A DNA stretch of 64,000 bases from Morganella morganii_D (GCA_044772875.1 CP173058.1:1922001-1986000); one strand, 5' to 3'. Numbered from the stretch's first letter, positions 44,082 to 53,576 are shown. Numbers and translations: made by a program. The notes: generated by a model from the letters alone, not told the origin.

Positions 44082-44600
44082 TACGTCTTTTACTCAACCG
44101 TATTCTGCTGGTTTTTTCGATGATTGCGACAGCAGCCTGTTTACGGGGAGTGAGCCATCTCACCTGGTATTATGCCCAGCCTGCCCTGATCGGTTTTATG
44201 CTGATCAACAATATGCTGTTCGCTATTTTGCATGAAGCGGTGCACGGCGTAGCATGCCGGTAACCGGGCGGATAAAGAGCTGTATGATTATTATCTGCCA
44301 AGCCAGCCGCACTGGCTGCGCAATATCCGGATGTACGGCGGCAATCTGCCGGGGCTGTACTATTTTTATGTGCTGCCGGGAAATCTGATCTGTTTTTTAC
44401 ACCGGGCGTGTACCGCTCACGCGTGTTTGTCACCAAAATCGTGCCAGCACCGGGGTATGAACTGCCGTCACTGGCAGATGACCAGCCGCGCCCGACTTTC
44501 TGGCGCGTTTATTTCACCATGTGACGTTATGGCGTGCGGCCTGCACCACCGATGGGAGCGGCGGCTGATCTGGAGTTTGTGTTTCCGCCGGAAAAATAAG
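44078..44600 (+). pseudogene. Decayed fatty-acid-desaturase-like gene
   Basis: The first frame (44078-44263) reads LIRLLLNRILLVFSMIATAA, then MLFAILHEAVHGVACR and a stop; HEAVH is a desaturase His box. The next frame carries on with NRADKELYDYYLPSQPHWLR and GGNLPGLYYFYVLPGN, then the third frame with YRSRVFVTKIVPAPGYELPS. Sequence is missing between the His box and the rest. Frameshifts and deletion make it non-functional. It overlapped the upstream gene (CTGA), so it was part of the cluster. Confidence 0.6.
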
Positions 44601-44659
44601 GCAAACAACTGCATTTATTCCAGCCTGCGAAACGCCTGATAACAGGCAAAACGAAAAGT

Positions 44660-45069
44660 CGCTGTAAATACATCCATGACTCGCATGCTTTTCGTTCGCC
44701 TGCCCGTTACCCGAAGAATTATATAACCTGCTATGGTCCGGTCAATGCGGTAACCGGCAAGCGGGCAGTCATGAGCCCCCGGTAACGGGGCTTCAGCGCA
44801 TTCCGTTCACAATCCGCCGGCATCTGTTCCCATGCCCCTTCCGCATCACCGGTCAGTAAGCTGATAACTGCGCCGTGCCGTAAAAATTTCCACCGAAATT
44901 GCAATTAAATCTGCATCCGGCAGTTCTTCCGGGATGATATCCGGCCGGTCATCTAAAATATCACCCGGTGCCCCGGCGACAGGGCAGCCAGAATGCCGAT
45001 CGCCAGCGATGTCACAGCATCTTTCGTGCGGTAATCCCCCATATTCAGGCAGATAAGCACGATATTCAC
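44660..45069 (-). pseudogene. Decayed fourth radical-SAM/B12-type gene
   Basis: A GTG at 45069 overlaps the upstream stop (GTGA). It reads VNIVLICLNMGDYRTKDAVT and SLAIGILAALSPGHRVIF, then a stop. The next frame gives DDRPDIIPEELPDADLIAIS, VEIFTARRSYQL; another shift gives GDAEGAWEQMPADCERNALK, PRYRG, and another YRIDRTIAGY. These line up with residues 45-155 of the protein at 46091. The radical-SAM half is gone. Confidence 0.65.
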
Positions 45070-46094
45070 AACAACGCTATCTCCGGCCACACAATCCGGC
45101 CGTCCCACTGTGGCGCGGCAGTCAGATCGACACCGTAAATCCGGGTGCGGTAAACCGACGCCCCGGTGCGTTTAATCACATCATTGGTGCAGATATGCCC
45201 GGACGGCAGCCCGACCGTCATAACCGGCGTGGTACAGTGCAGCAGGGCTTCCTCAATCAGATCCGGCAGTTTGGTATCATCGGTACAGGCCAGGAACGAC
45301 AGGAAACTCTGCGGAATGACTTCCCCCGCCGCCGGCATCTGCGGCCGCCGGGTCATCGCGGCAACGGTATTGTAAAGCGGACGCAGCATCTTCATGCTGC
45401 CGGAGTAACCGGCCACGATAACCTGCTTAAAGGACCGCTGATCCCAAAGCATACCGCAGGCCACCAGCTGTCCGTTCTGATAGCTGCCGAGTACCGTGAT
45501 ACCGGCCTGCTGCATGGCTTTCAGATTCAGCGCCGGCGCCAGCTGACGGGATACGGATTCTTCAGCAAAGAAACGGATCACATCGGTGTAGTCTTCCGGC
45601 GGCACCACTTTCCATAATCCGTGGTTTTTACCTCTGCTCTTGCTGATCGCCAGCGTGCTCATACTGCTCAGTGACCGGTAAAGCGGCAAACCTTCCACCC
45701 CCCGCTCCAGCAGCCGGCGGGCCAGAGAATTGTTTTCCGCAATGCTGGTGTAGCAGTGATCCGGTGTCGGCAGTTGCCGCAGCCAGGAAAATCCGGCCTG
45801 TAACACCTTCAGGTGATTACGGTATTTCGGCACAATACGCAGGCTGCTGAGATAGCCCATCCGCGCTTCTTCACCGTTAACCCAGCCGGTCTGCACGGTC
45901 AGCTGACACATGCCGACCAGAGTGTCACCGTCTCTTGCCAGTGCCGGATAGACCTCACCGAAATCGTCCTTCGGGGAAAAATAACCGGGGCGCCGGGTCA
46001 TCACCAGTTCCCAGTCTCCCTGCATGGCATTTTCTTCAAGGAGCCTGAGTAAATCCGCGATATGCTCCGTTGACGCGTCAATAACCTCTATCAT
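45066..46094 (-). CDS. GNAT-family acetyltransferase-like protein
   Basis: 342 residues. The N-terminal half looks like a GNAT fold (TLVGMCQLTVQTGWVNGEEA, then MGYLSSLRIVPKYRN, a beta-4/acetyl-CoA-loop-like segment, and SLARRLLERGVEG). The second half may be a degenerate second GNAT-like domain (ITVLGSYQNGQLVACGMLWD). The start overlaps the upstream radical-SAM stop by 4 nt. It would add an acyl group to a cluster intermediate; substrate unknown. Confidence 0.7.
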   Translation of the reverse strand: MIEVIDASTEHIADLLRLLEENAMQGDWELVMTRRPGYFSPKDDFGEVYPALARDGDTLVGMCQLTVQTGWVNGEEARMGYLSSLRIVPKYRNHLKVLQAGFSWLRQLPTPDHCYTSIAENNSLARRLLERGVEGLPLYRSLSSMSTLAISKSRGKNHGLWKVVPPEDYTDVIRFFAEESVSRQLAPALNLKAMQQAGITVLGSYQNGQLVACGMLWDQRSFKQVIVAGYSGSMKMLRPLYNTVAAMTRRPQMPAAGEVIPQSFLSFLACTDDTKLPDLIEEALLHCTTPVMTVGLPSGHICTNDVIKRTGASVYRTRIYGVDLTAAPQWDGRIVWPEIALL

Positions 46095-47437
46095 TTAACC
46101 TCTGCTAATTTACCCTGCCAATTCTCATCACCGAGCGGATAGCCGTTGCGGCTGCTGATTTCACGGTGATGCAGCCAGTTAATCGGGAAATAGTTGCGAA
46201 ACATAAAAAAATCCCCCCGGTTACGCCAGCTGCGCTGAAGAATCGATTGTGAACTGTAAAATGCCTTCCTTGCTGAGAGGCACCCCTGCGTTACTGCCTC
46301 CGGAGACAGCTGTGCCGGATAAAACGGCAGTTCGTTGTAACGGTAGTTATCATCAAGCCACCAGTGCTCATAGCGCAGACGATTTTCCTGCGCCAGCCGC
46401 GCATAAAGCGGCGTTCCCGGAAACGGTGTCATATGGTTGAAGGCTGCGATATACATGCTCTGTTCGCGGGCGTAAGCCACTGCCTCACCAAATGAATCCG
46501 GGGTATCATGGTCATAGCCGAACACAAACGTGCCGTAGACCGCAATATGATGGCGGCGCAGATTAGCCAGTGCCTGACTGTAGCCGCCTTTCATAATGTT
46601 AAAGCCTTTTTTCATCTGCCGCAGATTAGCTTCATTCAGGGATTCAAAACCAATCAGTACCCCCCGGCAGCCCGCCTGCGACAGTGCACGGACAAATTCC
46701 TCATCATGTGCGGCATCAATACTCATCTGGGTCACCCAGCGGATCCCGGCATTCGCCAGTTCCGGCAAAAATTCACGGCTTTCCCGCAGACTGCCCGCAA
46801 AGTTATCATCCACAAAGAAAAACAGATTTTTTGTACCTTTCAGACCGGCCAGCTCCCGCAGTACATGATCCGGGTCGCGCCGCCGGTAACGCTGCTGATA
46901 AAACGACTGCACTGCACAGAATTCACAGTGAAAGCGGCAGCCGCGCCCGGTTTCCACCAGCCCTATCGGCAGGTAGCGTTTGCCCGCAAACAGAGAACGG
47001 TCAACCCGGATACTGCGCAGGTCGGTTTGTGTGCCGTGGTATTCCCTCTGTAGCGTGCCGTGACGTAAATCATCAATCATCGTTTCCCAGACTGACTCGG
47101 CTTCTCCGGTGATAATAACATCCGCAAAACGTTTCACTTCCTCCGGCATCAGTGTGGCGTGGAACCCGCCCATCAGCACCGGTATACCACGTTTCCTGTA
47201 CTCACTGGCTATCTGATACGCACGCTTTGCGGTATAAGTTTCTACTGAAACGGAAATCAGATCGGCCGGTTCATCAAACGGGAGCAGTTCAAGGCGATCG
47301 TCATAAAAACGGGTTTCAATATCAGCCGGAGTCAGCCCTTTCAGCGCCGCGACCGGCAGAGGCTCCATCTGCCAGGAACGCAGATACGTTTCATTGCGCC
47401 GGTGGCCGATCGCCGGATGAATAAACGTCAGCCGCAT
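46091..47437 (-). CDS. Radical-SAM protein with cobalamin-binding-type domain (2)
   Basis: 448 residues. N-terminal B12-binding-like Rossmann region (LISVSVETYTAKRAYQIASE, GGFHATLMPEEVKRFAD, GEAESVW). The radical-SAM cluster is CRFHCEFC (Cys 167, 171, 174). Later FFVDDNFAGSL, GVLIGFESLNE and MTPFPGTPLYARL are typical of the HpnJ/BchE-like group. Overlaps of 1 nt upstream and 4 nt downstream show tight coupling. Confidence 0.88.
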   Translation of the reverse strand: MRLTFIHPAIGHRRNETYLRSWQMEPLPVAALKGLTPADIETRFYDDRLELLPFDEPADLISVSVETYTAKRAYQIASEYRKRGIPVLMGGFHATLMPEEVKRFADVIITGEAESVWETMIDDLRHGTLQREYHGTQTDLRSIRVDRSLFAGKRYLPIGLVETGRGCRFHCEFCAVQSFYQQRYRRRDPDHVLRELAGLKGTKNLFFFVDDNFAGSLRESREFLPELANAGIRWVTQMSIDAAHDEEFVRALSQAGCRGVLIGFESLNEANLRQMKKGFNIMKGGYSQALANLRRHHIAVYGTFVFGYDHDTPDSFGEAVAYAREQSMYIAAFNHMTPFPGTPLYARLAQENRLRYEHWWLDDNYRYNELPFYPAQLSPEAVTQGCLSARKAFYSSQSILQRSWRNRGDFFMFRNYFPINWLHHREISSRNGYPLGDENWQGKLAEVK

Positions 47438-48834
47438 CAGTGACTGCCTGACTTCGCCGGACGGTGTTCAACCGGCCAGTCACAAGTGTAATACTGATGC
47501 AGGTGATGCGCATAGAAGCGGTAACCCAGATTTGCCGTCAGTGCCAATGGTTTAAAGTTACGCGCCTGCCACAGCCGTCTGGCAATACTGCGGTAGCGGT
47601 ACACTTTTTTCCAGGCGCGTTCATGTCCCAGTTCCAGCTCACGTGCACTCATCAGTGCCGGACGGAACACCACATGCTGTGCGTCATACAGCGACCAGTC
47701 CGTGGTTAAAATCCGTTGTTCTTCCTCAAGACGCTTAAATAACGGCGTGCCGGGGAATGGTGTCAGAACCGAGAAACGCGGCAAATCAATCCCGGCGTCG
47801 ATGGCCAGATCAACTGTGCGGTCAAACACATCAGTGGTGTCGTGATCCAGACCGAACACAAAACAGCCCTGAATCGCAATCCCGAGCCGGTGCAGATCAC
47901 CGATCAACGCTTTGTAATCCACCGAGCCGTTGAATTTCTTCCCTGCATCCTTCAGGCTGCCGTCACTGACGGTTTCCAGCCCCAGCAGCAACCCTTTGCA
48001 GCCGCTGCGGGCCATCAGCTCCATCAATTCATGGTTGTGGGCTATCAGTACGGTGGATAAACCAAACCAACTGATATTCAGCGGGATCAGTGCAGTAAAT
48101 AACCGTTTTGCATAGCCGATATCTGATACCAGGTTCAGATCAACAAAAATCACTTTCCGTTTGCCGGTATGCTCCGCATAACGGCGGATATCTTCAACGA
48201 CCCATTCCACCGGATGCTGAAACTGCTTACGTCCCCAGGCACTCGGCGCTACACAGAATTCACAGTTGTGCGCACAGGAGCGGGTCGCTTCAAAAACACC
48301 CCGGGTAAGAAAATGTTTTGCATCGAACCGCTCACGTTCAGGAAATGGCAAGTCCGGGATATCAAGTGTGAAATCCGCGCCCTGACGGTATTCACGCTGC
48401 ATATTGCCCGCTATAAAATCACGGATAAGCTGCGGCCAGCTCTGCTCGGAATATCCGGTGCAGATAGTGTCGGCGTGCTGCAATGCCTCCTGCGGCAGCA
48501 ATGTGACGTGCGGCCCGCCGAGCACTACCGGGATGTTTTTTGCCCGCATCTGTGCTGACAGTTCATAAGCCCGCGGCGCGTTCCCGGTGATCACGGTCAT
48601 AGCCACCAGGTCTGCCGTGAAATCCTCAGGCAACTCCTCAATACTCTCATCAATCAGACGAATAGTGACCGGCAGGGATTTCGGCACCAGCGCCGACAGC
48701 GTGGTCAGCGTCAGCGGCTGATAACGCAGCGAGCGTTTAAAAATTCCGCCCCGTTTACGGTACAGCGGCCCTTTCGGCGAAAGCAGCACCAGATCCAGCG
48801 GCCGCTGAGGCGTATAAACAGTCTGTGTCATCAC
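47437..48834 (-). CDS. Radical-SAM protein with cobalamin-binding-type domain (3)
   Basis: 465 residues. B12-binding-like region with GGPHVTLLPQEALQHAD and GYSEQSWPQLIRDF, radical-SAM motif CAHNCEFC (Cys 187, 191, 194), VDLNLVSDIGYAKRLF and FSVLTPFPGTPLFKRL. It is closer to the protein at 42708 than to its neighbour: both share RYQPLTLTTLSALVP/SYAPLTLVTLAALIP. The start overlaps the GH3 gene stop by 4 nt. Confidence 0.88.
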   Translation of the reverse strand: MMTQTVYTPQRPLDLVLLSPKGPLYRKRGGIFKRSLRYQPLTLTTLSALVPKSLPVTIRLIDESIEELPEDFTADLVAMTVITGNAPRAYELSAQMRAKNIPVVLGGPHVTLLPQEALQHADTICTGYSEQSWPQLIRDFIAGNMQREYRQGADFTLDIPDLPFPERERFDAKHFLTRGVFEATRSCAHNCEFCVAPSAWGRKQFQHPVEWVVEDIRRYAEHTGKRKVIFVDLNLVSDIGYAKRLFTALIPLNISWFGLSTVLIAHNHELMELMARSGCKGLLLGLETVSDGSLKDAGKKFNGSVDYKALIGDLHRLGIAIQGCFVFGLDHDTTDVFDRTVDLAIDAGIDLPRFSVLTPFPGTPLFKRLEEEQRILTTDWSLYDAQHVVFRPALMSARELELGHERAWKKVYRYRSIARRLWQARNFKPLALTANLGYRFYAHHLHQYYTCDWPVEHRPAKSGSH

Positions 48835-50372
48835 AGAGACTCCCTGATCTCAAACATGGCACGCCAGTCAGACGAGGTCAGCAGAGCCGGAATTTTAATT
48901 TCCCCCAGCCGTTTTCCCCGTCGCAGCTGCCGCTGAAAATAGTGCTCCGCCGGTTGATGCTGGCGGAGGTATGTCAGCGGTTTAAGCTGTCCGATGCGGC
49001 GGGCGTAATGATACTGAGGATTAGTACACAGAAAGCGTTCGGTTTCTCCGCAATATGCCTGTGCCTGTGTGTCACTGGTAACTGTATCACTGAGCAGCAG
49101 CACATAGCCCCGCTCATCCGCCGCCAGTGCCGCAAAATTCTGTGATGCCGGTAACGCGGCAGAAACGAACGGTTCGGTCAGTTTTTCCCCGGCCAGATCA
49201 CTGCATATACCGTCACGCCCGCAAAAACGCAGTTGCGGGATCCCTTCCGGTGTATGGCCGGTACACAACACCAGATCATCTGTCTGATAGCGGTACAGCC
49301 CGCTGTTAGTGGTCACAATCACACTGTATGTTTCACCCGGAAGCAATTCATCCGCTAAATATATATGCCCGTCGCTATGCCGGAACTCGTAAAAATTACT
49401 GTCAGCACTCAGATGCGGATCACCGCAGTCAGACGGAACGGTGATCACCGCTTCAGTGGAAAGCAGCCCTTTACCCTGGAGTGTCACACCGGAAAAATGT
49501 GTCATCAGTACCTGTGCCGGCGAGGCGGAGGCGGCCTGATCCCAGCAGCTGATCAGTGTCAGCTGCGGCCATAACAGTGCGGTATTATGTTCCCGCAGAT
49601 ACTGCCGGTAACGCACCAGCGCCGCCGGACAGGCATTCAGAAAATGCCCGGCGAGCACTCCGCCATCCTGTAACAACACAGTGATCTCATCCTGCCGGGT
49701 ATCCAGCGCACTGAGCAGCGGAAATAAAAATACCGGACTCCAGACTGAAATCAGACGCAAATCCGGACACTGCAACAGATAAACCAGGGTCAGCAACTGC
49801 CAGTCTGCCGCATCCCCGACCTGTGCCAGTGTCAGCGGCACAGCGGATAACTCACTGAACGCGGCCAGATTATCCGCCCCCAGATAGAGCGCATCACCAC
49901 CTCCGACCGGAATACCACCGGACGTTTGTGTCATCCGCGTCACTGCCGGACTGAGTGCCCAGTAAACATGGCCGGAAGTCAGATCAAAACGGCGGGTAAC
50001 ATTACGCAGCCAGCCGGTGACAGCGAGACGAAAATCGTTTAATCCGGCTGCGGTATAAGGCAACAATTTGCCTCCGCTGTGACTGCCGCCGGTCAGCTCA
50101 AACGCCAGTACCGGCGTACTGCACAACAGATCCTCTTCCCCGTCAGTCATGCGGGAGATAAAAGGACTGAGCTCAGAATACGTTGTCAGAGGTACCTTCT
50201 GCTGATAATCCGTTACCGATTTCACTGATGAAAAATGATGCTGCCGCCCGTATTCACACGCCGCATTCGCGGCCAGACAGGCCGATAACCAGCAAAACTG
50301 CCTTTCACGCAATGAACCCGCCGGCGGAACAGGCGGTGTTATGTCACGGAAATGCTGCCAGGCTTTATTCAT
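48831..50372 (-). CDS. GH3-family acid-amido synthetase-like adenylating enzyme
   Basis: 513 residues from MNKAWQHFRD. It shows the GH3 ANL-type layout: ELTGGSHSGGKLLPYT (P-loop-like), VTTNSGLYRYQTDDLVLCTG, and the C-terminal lid. Plant GH3 enzymes adenylate a carboxylic acid and join it to an amino acid. The ATG at 50372 overlaps the previous stop by 8 nt; 50387 is an alternative. It gives the cluster an amide-bond-forming or acid-activating step. Confidence 0.8.
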   Translation of the reverse strand: MNKAWQHFRDITPPVPPAGSLRERQFCWLSACLAANAACEYGRQHHFSSVKSVTDYQQKVPLTTYSELSPFISRMTDGEEDLLCSTPVLAFELTGGSHSGGKLLPYTAAGLNDFRLAVTGWLRNVTRRFDLTSGHVYWALSPAVTRMTQTSGGIPVGGGDALYLGADNLAAFSELSAVPLTLAQVGDAADWQLLTLVYLLQCPDLRLISVWSPVFLFPLLSALDTRQDEITVLLQDGGVLAGHFLNACPAALVRYRQYLREHNTALLWPQLTLISCWDQAASASPAQVLMTHFSGVTLQGKGLLSTEAVITVPSDCGDPHLSADSNFYEFRHSDGHIYLADELLPGETYSVIVTTNSGLYRYQTDDLVLCTGHTPEGIPQLRFCGRDGICSDLAGEKLTEPFVSAALPASQNFAALAADERGYVLLLSDTVTSDTQAQAYCGETERFLCTNPQYHYARRIGQLKPLTYLRQHQPAEHYFQRQLRRGKRLGEIKIPALLTSSDWRAMFEIRESL

Positions 50373-51084
50373 AGCAAAACTCAACATCAGGTTCTTCAAA
50401 CAGCAGCTGATAACGTTTAGCCACATTATCAGGGGAAACTTCACACAGGCAGACCAACTCATGACCGCAGACATAATGCGGGTTTTTATACAGGAAAAAC
50501 GCAGCATCCGGTTTGCTTCGCTGTGCGTCAGATACTGCTGCCATTGCGCGGTTCAGGTAACCGAACGACGACGGGCATTCCACCACACCACGCACCGGGT
50601 TATAGAGTGAACCGAATTTATCTTTTGCCAGTTCTGCTGCCAGCCGTGCCAGTTCCGGCTCTTTAGCATTACCGTTCCGGTGCGGATAAAAAGTATGCGC
50701 CAGTGTGCTCATATACCGGTAAGTACGCACACCTTTCACCAGCAGGAACCAGAACACCCGTTCACCGGGATATTCCCTGCGCAAAAGTGCAATACGCCGC
50801 AGCCAGGCACCGTGCAGTGTCTGCTGCTTCCAGTGAGCGGGATGCACAATAGTGTCGCCGGAATAAACAATCCGGTGTCCGCGGAAGGGATAAAATTGCA
50901 GAGTACTGAACCCGGCCATTTCATCCCCTGACATCAGAAACAGCACCTCCTGTTTATGATCGAGATCTGACAAAAACTGCGCCCCGTCACTGCCGGTGTA
51001 ATACATAAAATAGAGTGAGGCCATTTTCTGACGCTGTGCCTGTGTCAGGGTTTTTACAGGCTGAAAAAATGCGTGATACGACAT
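50365..51084 (-). CDS. Acyltransferase-like protein (GNAT fold suspected)
   Basis: 239 residues. LFLMSGDEMAGFSTLQFYPF followed by IVYSGDTIVHPAHWKQ and LHGAWLRRIALLRRE looks like the GNAT beta-4/loop/helix region, but the match is weak. First gene of the minus-strand biosynthetic operon, overlapping GH3. No close family recognised. Confidence 0.6.
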   Translation of the reverse strand: MSYHAFFQPVKTLTQAQRQKMASLYFMYYTGSDGAQFLSDLDHKQEVLFLMSGDEMAGFSTLQFYPFRGHRIVYSGDTIVHPAHWKQQTLHGAWLRRIALLRREYPGERVFWFLLVKGVRTYRYMSTLAHTFYPHRNGNAKEPELARLAAELAKDKFGSLYNPVRGVVECPSSFGYLNRAMAAVSDAQRSKPDAAFFLYKNPHYVCGHELVCLCEVSPDNVAKRYQLLFEEPDVEFCYE

Positions 51085-51300
51085 TCCGCCGTCTCCTCCG
51101 GTAGATTTACCCGCACTGCCGCTTTTCCTTAAGTGGAATACCTATCTTAACGCCCCTCATATCAGAAACAATAGCGATGCCTGAATTTTTGTTTGATATC
51201 ATGAAAAACATTGCATAAGCCGTTTCAGCGCGTATATTAGCTGCGGGCCTTCTCTGTGCCCCCTCAGCGGAACAGGCCGTTTTGCCTGAGAGACTGTCTG
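51085..51300. other. Divergent promoter region of the biosynthetic operon
   Basis: 216 bp. It probably contains the promoter of the minus-strand operon. On the plus strand a small hairpin AGGC-CGTTTT-GCCT near 51267-51280 precedes the frameshifted gene. No convincing riboswitch or Fur box was found. Confidence 0.35.
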
Positions 51301-51754
51301 ATGAATTTTTTTACGTCCCCCTTACCTGTCAAAGCGGATCCGTCCCCGCTTGCGCCGGCTGCTTTTATCCGCCCCCCGCATCCGGAGTTGCCACACCGGT
51401 TTGTCCCGCTGCCCCCCCGGTGAACAGGGGCCGGTGACCTTACCGGTACTGTTCCTTATTCTGCTCTCCGAAAAAGAACCACTGCCGTTTTCCGGCGATC
51501 AGATGTTTTTTTCGCTGATGCAACCCTTTATCACCGGGAACAGGCAGCTGTTAAACACAGATACTCAGGAGCCGCCGGTCATATCTCTGACAGAAACAGG
51601 CAGACAGATCCTGCGGGGTGAAACAAACCGGCTTAACCACACCACAGAGGTTAGCTGTGCCGGTAGCATCTGTATCACACCACAGCAGCCGTACTGGTGT
51701 ATTGATGAAAATCTGACGCCGGTTCTCAGTGCGGCAACCGTTCACCGGACATAA
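51301..51754 (+). pseudogene. Hypothetical protein gene frameshifted in a C7 run (DUF1835-like C-terminus)
   Basis: ATG at 51301 reads MNFFTSPLPVKADPSPLAPA through PHRFVPLPPR and a TGA. Removing one C from the run at 51412-51418 joins it to the downstream frame GEQGPVTLPVLFLILLSEKE, ending with TETGRQILRGETNRL and QPYWCIDENLTPVLS. That ending resembles the T-x-x-G-x-x-[VI]-L-x-G...W-x-x-D/E pattern of DUF1835-type proteins. Mutation, homopolymer phase variation, or sequencing error are all possible. Confidence 0.5.
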
Positions 51755-52014
51755 TCCGGGATAATTCTTTTTATTTATAAAATAATGATAATTCCGGATT
51801 AATAAGATTGTCATTATTTTATTATGCAGCATTCTGCGTCAATCAGACTTCCCCCATATTTCGGCAACCGGATTTTGCAGTATCATTGCTGAATAATTTC
51901 CGGCATTCCGCTGTCAGGGAACACTCCCGGCCTCCAACCTGTGCCGGAGCGGAAGCCACCCGAAGTTCCGTTCTGAAAACCGTGACAATCAGTAAGTCAC
52001 AGAGGGAAACGTTA

Positions 52015-53508
52015 ATGGAAATAACCTCCGATCAAAAGCGGACAATCTGTGCCATGTTAGCTGAACAGGCCGGATACCGCATCCGCAGCGCAGAAATCGC
52101 GGCATTATGTGATGATGAAACCATCCGCGCCGCCCTGCTCGTTCTCAGCAGTCTGGTTGATGTAAAATACCGCGAGGTATCCGCCGCACTGGCTGCGGCT
52201 CAGGCTGAACAGCAGCGTACTAACCCGCAGATGATGATGGGCAGCCCGCTCAGTGACAGCACACTTTCTGTCCCGGCAGATATGCCTGCCTCCCCCCCGG
52301 CTACGGCTCATTCCGCATTGTCTGCGGCTGAACCGGAACCTCTCATTGTTCCTTCTGAACAGGAAGATCCGGTTATTACGGATTATTCCGCTGCAACTCC
52401 GCAGTCAGCCCCATCAGAAGAACAAGCCTCTGCAGAGATTGATCGTTTATCTTCAATATTTGGTCAGCATGCCTTTCTTACAGATGATCCGGTTGTACCT
52501 CCCGCTGATAACACCATCACAGAGCCCGCCTTTGCATATGCTGAACCTGTGATAATTAATCAGCTGGCCTCACCATCCGATAATAAAACCACAGAACCGG
52601 TTTTTTCACACACTGAACCGGCAACGGAAAAAAACGTTGCTCCGCCTGCTGATGACAAATCCGAAGAATTCACCTTTTTATATAACGAGCCTGTGGCTGC
52701 GGATCCTGTTGCACCGCCCGCTGATGATAATACCGGTGAAACAACTGCATTAACCGGCTCTGTATTCAGCGATAAATCCCTGTTCCCGGAACCCGCTGCC
52801 ATCAGTGATCCGCTGAAGGGCGGCAGCTGGCTGTTTGACGACCTGGATCCGGATACTGATGATACGGATACCCCGGTCATCGGTGAACTCCCGGTACCGG
52901 ATGAACCACAAGTTGCGGCAACATCCGGTTCATCCGGCGATACTCTGCGGAACCACGACTGGTCATTCAATACAGAAAACAGCCTTCTGTTACAGACAGA
53001 CCCGGGGGAATACCATTCACCTGCTGACGCAGAACAGAAACCCTGGGGGCTGACAGCTCTGTTTGCCGCAGGGAAAGAGAATATTCCGCCACAGGCGGAA
53101 CCGGCCACAGTCCGGGAATCTGCGGAAAATACGGCTTCCTCAGAAAATGCACTTCCTGAAAATAAGGCTCCGGAGACAATGTCCCCGTCTTCCGGACAAC
53201 CGGCAGTCCGCATCAAAATTGCCAGAGCCCGGTTACTCGAACCTTTCAGTTCTCCGGTAACCGCAACACTGGATGATGGCCGGGCTGTCACCATCCTCGG
53301 TATCTATTTCCGGCGCAATATTGGCCTGAGTTTTAATGATAAAACCGGTAATCTGCACGGTACGCCAACCGAATACGGTGAGTTTCCGTTACGCGTGGTC
53401 TGGGAACTGGCACCGAAAAAACGCTTTTCCTCTGATATACACTTTGCTGTTGATCCCGGTTCATACAGTGTCACACCGGCACCGACCGGTTTTCAGCCGG
53501 TTCAGTAA
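52015..53508 (+). CDS. Acidic low-complexity protein with putative Ig-like C-terminal domain
   Basis: 497 residues; ATG at 52015 follows GAGGGAAA, whereas the frame upstream to 51808 lacks a site. Residues 1-75 are a helical region. Residues 75-400 are disordered, acidic and proline-rich, with repeats of the type APPADD-x-x-x-E (VVPPADNTITEPAF, VAPPADDKSEEFTF, VAPPADDNTGETTA). The C-terminal 80 residues (GIYFRRNIGLSFNDKTGNLH, GTPTEYGEF) fit a He_PIG/Ig-like fold. No signal peptide. It converges on the csy operon; function unknown. Confidence 0.75.
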   Translation: MEITSDQKRTICAMLAEQAGYRIRSAEIAALCDDETIRAALLVLSSLVDVKYREVSAALAAAQAEQQRTNPQMMMGSPLSDSTLSVPADMPASPPATAHSALSAAEPEPLIVPSEQEDPVITDYSAATPQSAPSEEQASAEIDRLSSIFGQHAFLTDDPVVPPADNTITEPAFAYAEPVIINQLASPSDNKTTEPVFSHTEPATEKNVAPPADDKSEEFTFLYNEPVAADPVAPPADDNTGETTALTGSVFSDKSLFPEPAAISDPLKGGSWLFDDLDPDTDDTDTPVIGELPVPDEPQVAATSGSSGDTLRNHDWSFNTENSLLLQTDPGEYHSPADAEQKPWGLTALFAAGKENIPPQAEPATVRESAENTASSENALPENKAPETMSPSSGQPAVRIKIARARLLEPFSSPVTATLDDGRAVTILGIYFRRNIGLSFNDKTGNLHGTPTEYGEFPLRVVWELAPKKRFSSDIHFAVDPGSYSVTPAPTGFQPVQ

Positions 53509-53509
53509 A

Positions 53510-53567
53510 CTGCCCGCCCCTGCGTGCTTATGTGCGGGGGCATTTGCGGCAGTACATTATTTTTTTA
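53510..53567 (+). terminator. Terminator of the acidic-protein gene
   Basis: Outer stem CTGCC/GGCAG and inner stem GCCCCTGC/GCGGGGGC (one G-T pair), with seven T at 53561-53567, starting just past the stop codon. The distal arm lies within the stretch that would serve as spacer after the CRISPR repeat on the other strand. Confidence 0.6.
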
Positions 53568-53576
53568 TCATAATTA

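Noticed and set aside
51241..51310. Glycine- or cobalamin-riboswitch-like leader before 51301
   Set aside because: Only a small hairpin AGGC/GCCT can be drawn; the conserved cores of these riboswitches are not present.
53545..53556. TGTACTGCC on the minus strand as a second degenerate CRISPR repeat
   Set aside because: It is only 21 nt from the first repeat, lacks the GGCAGCT half, and is explained as an arm of the terminator after the acidic-protein gene.
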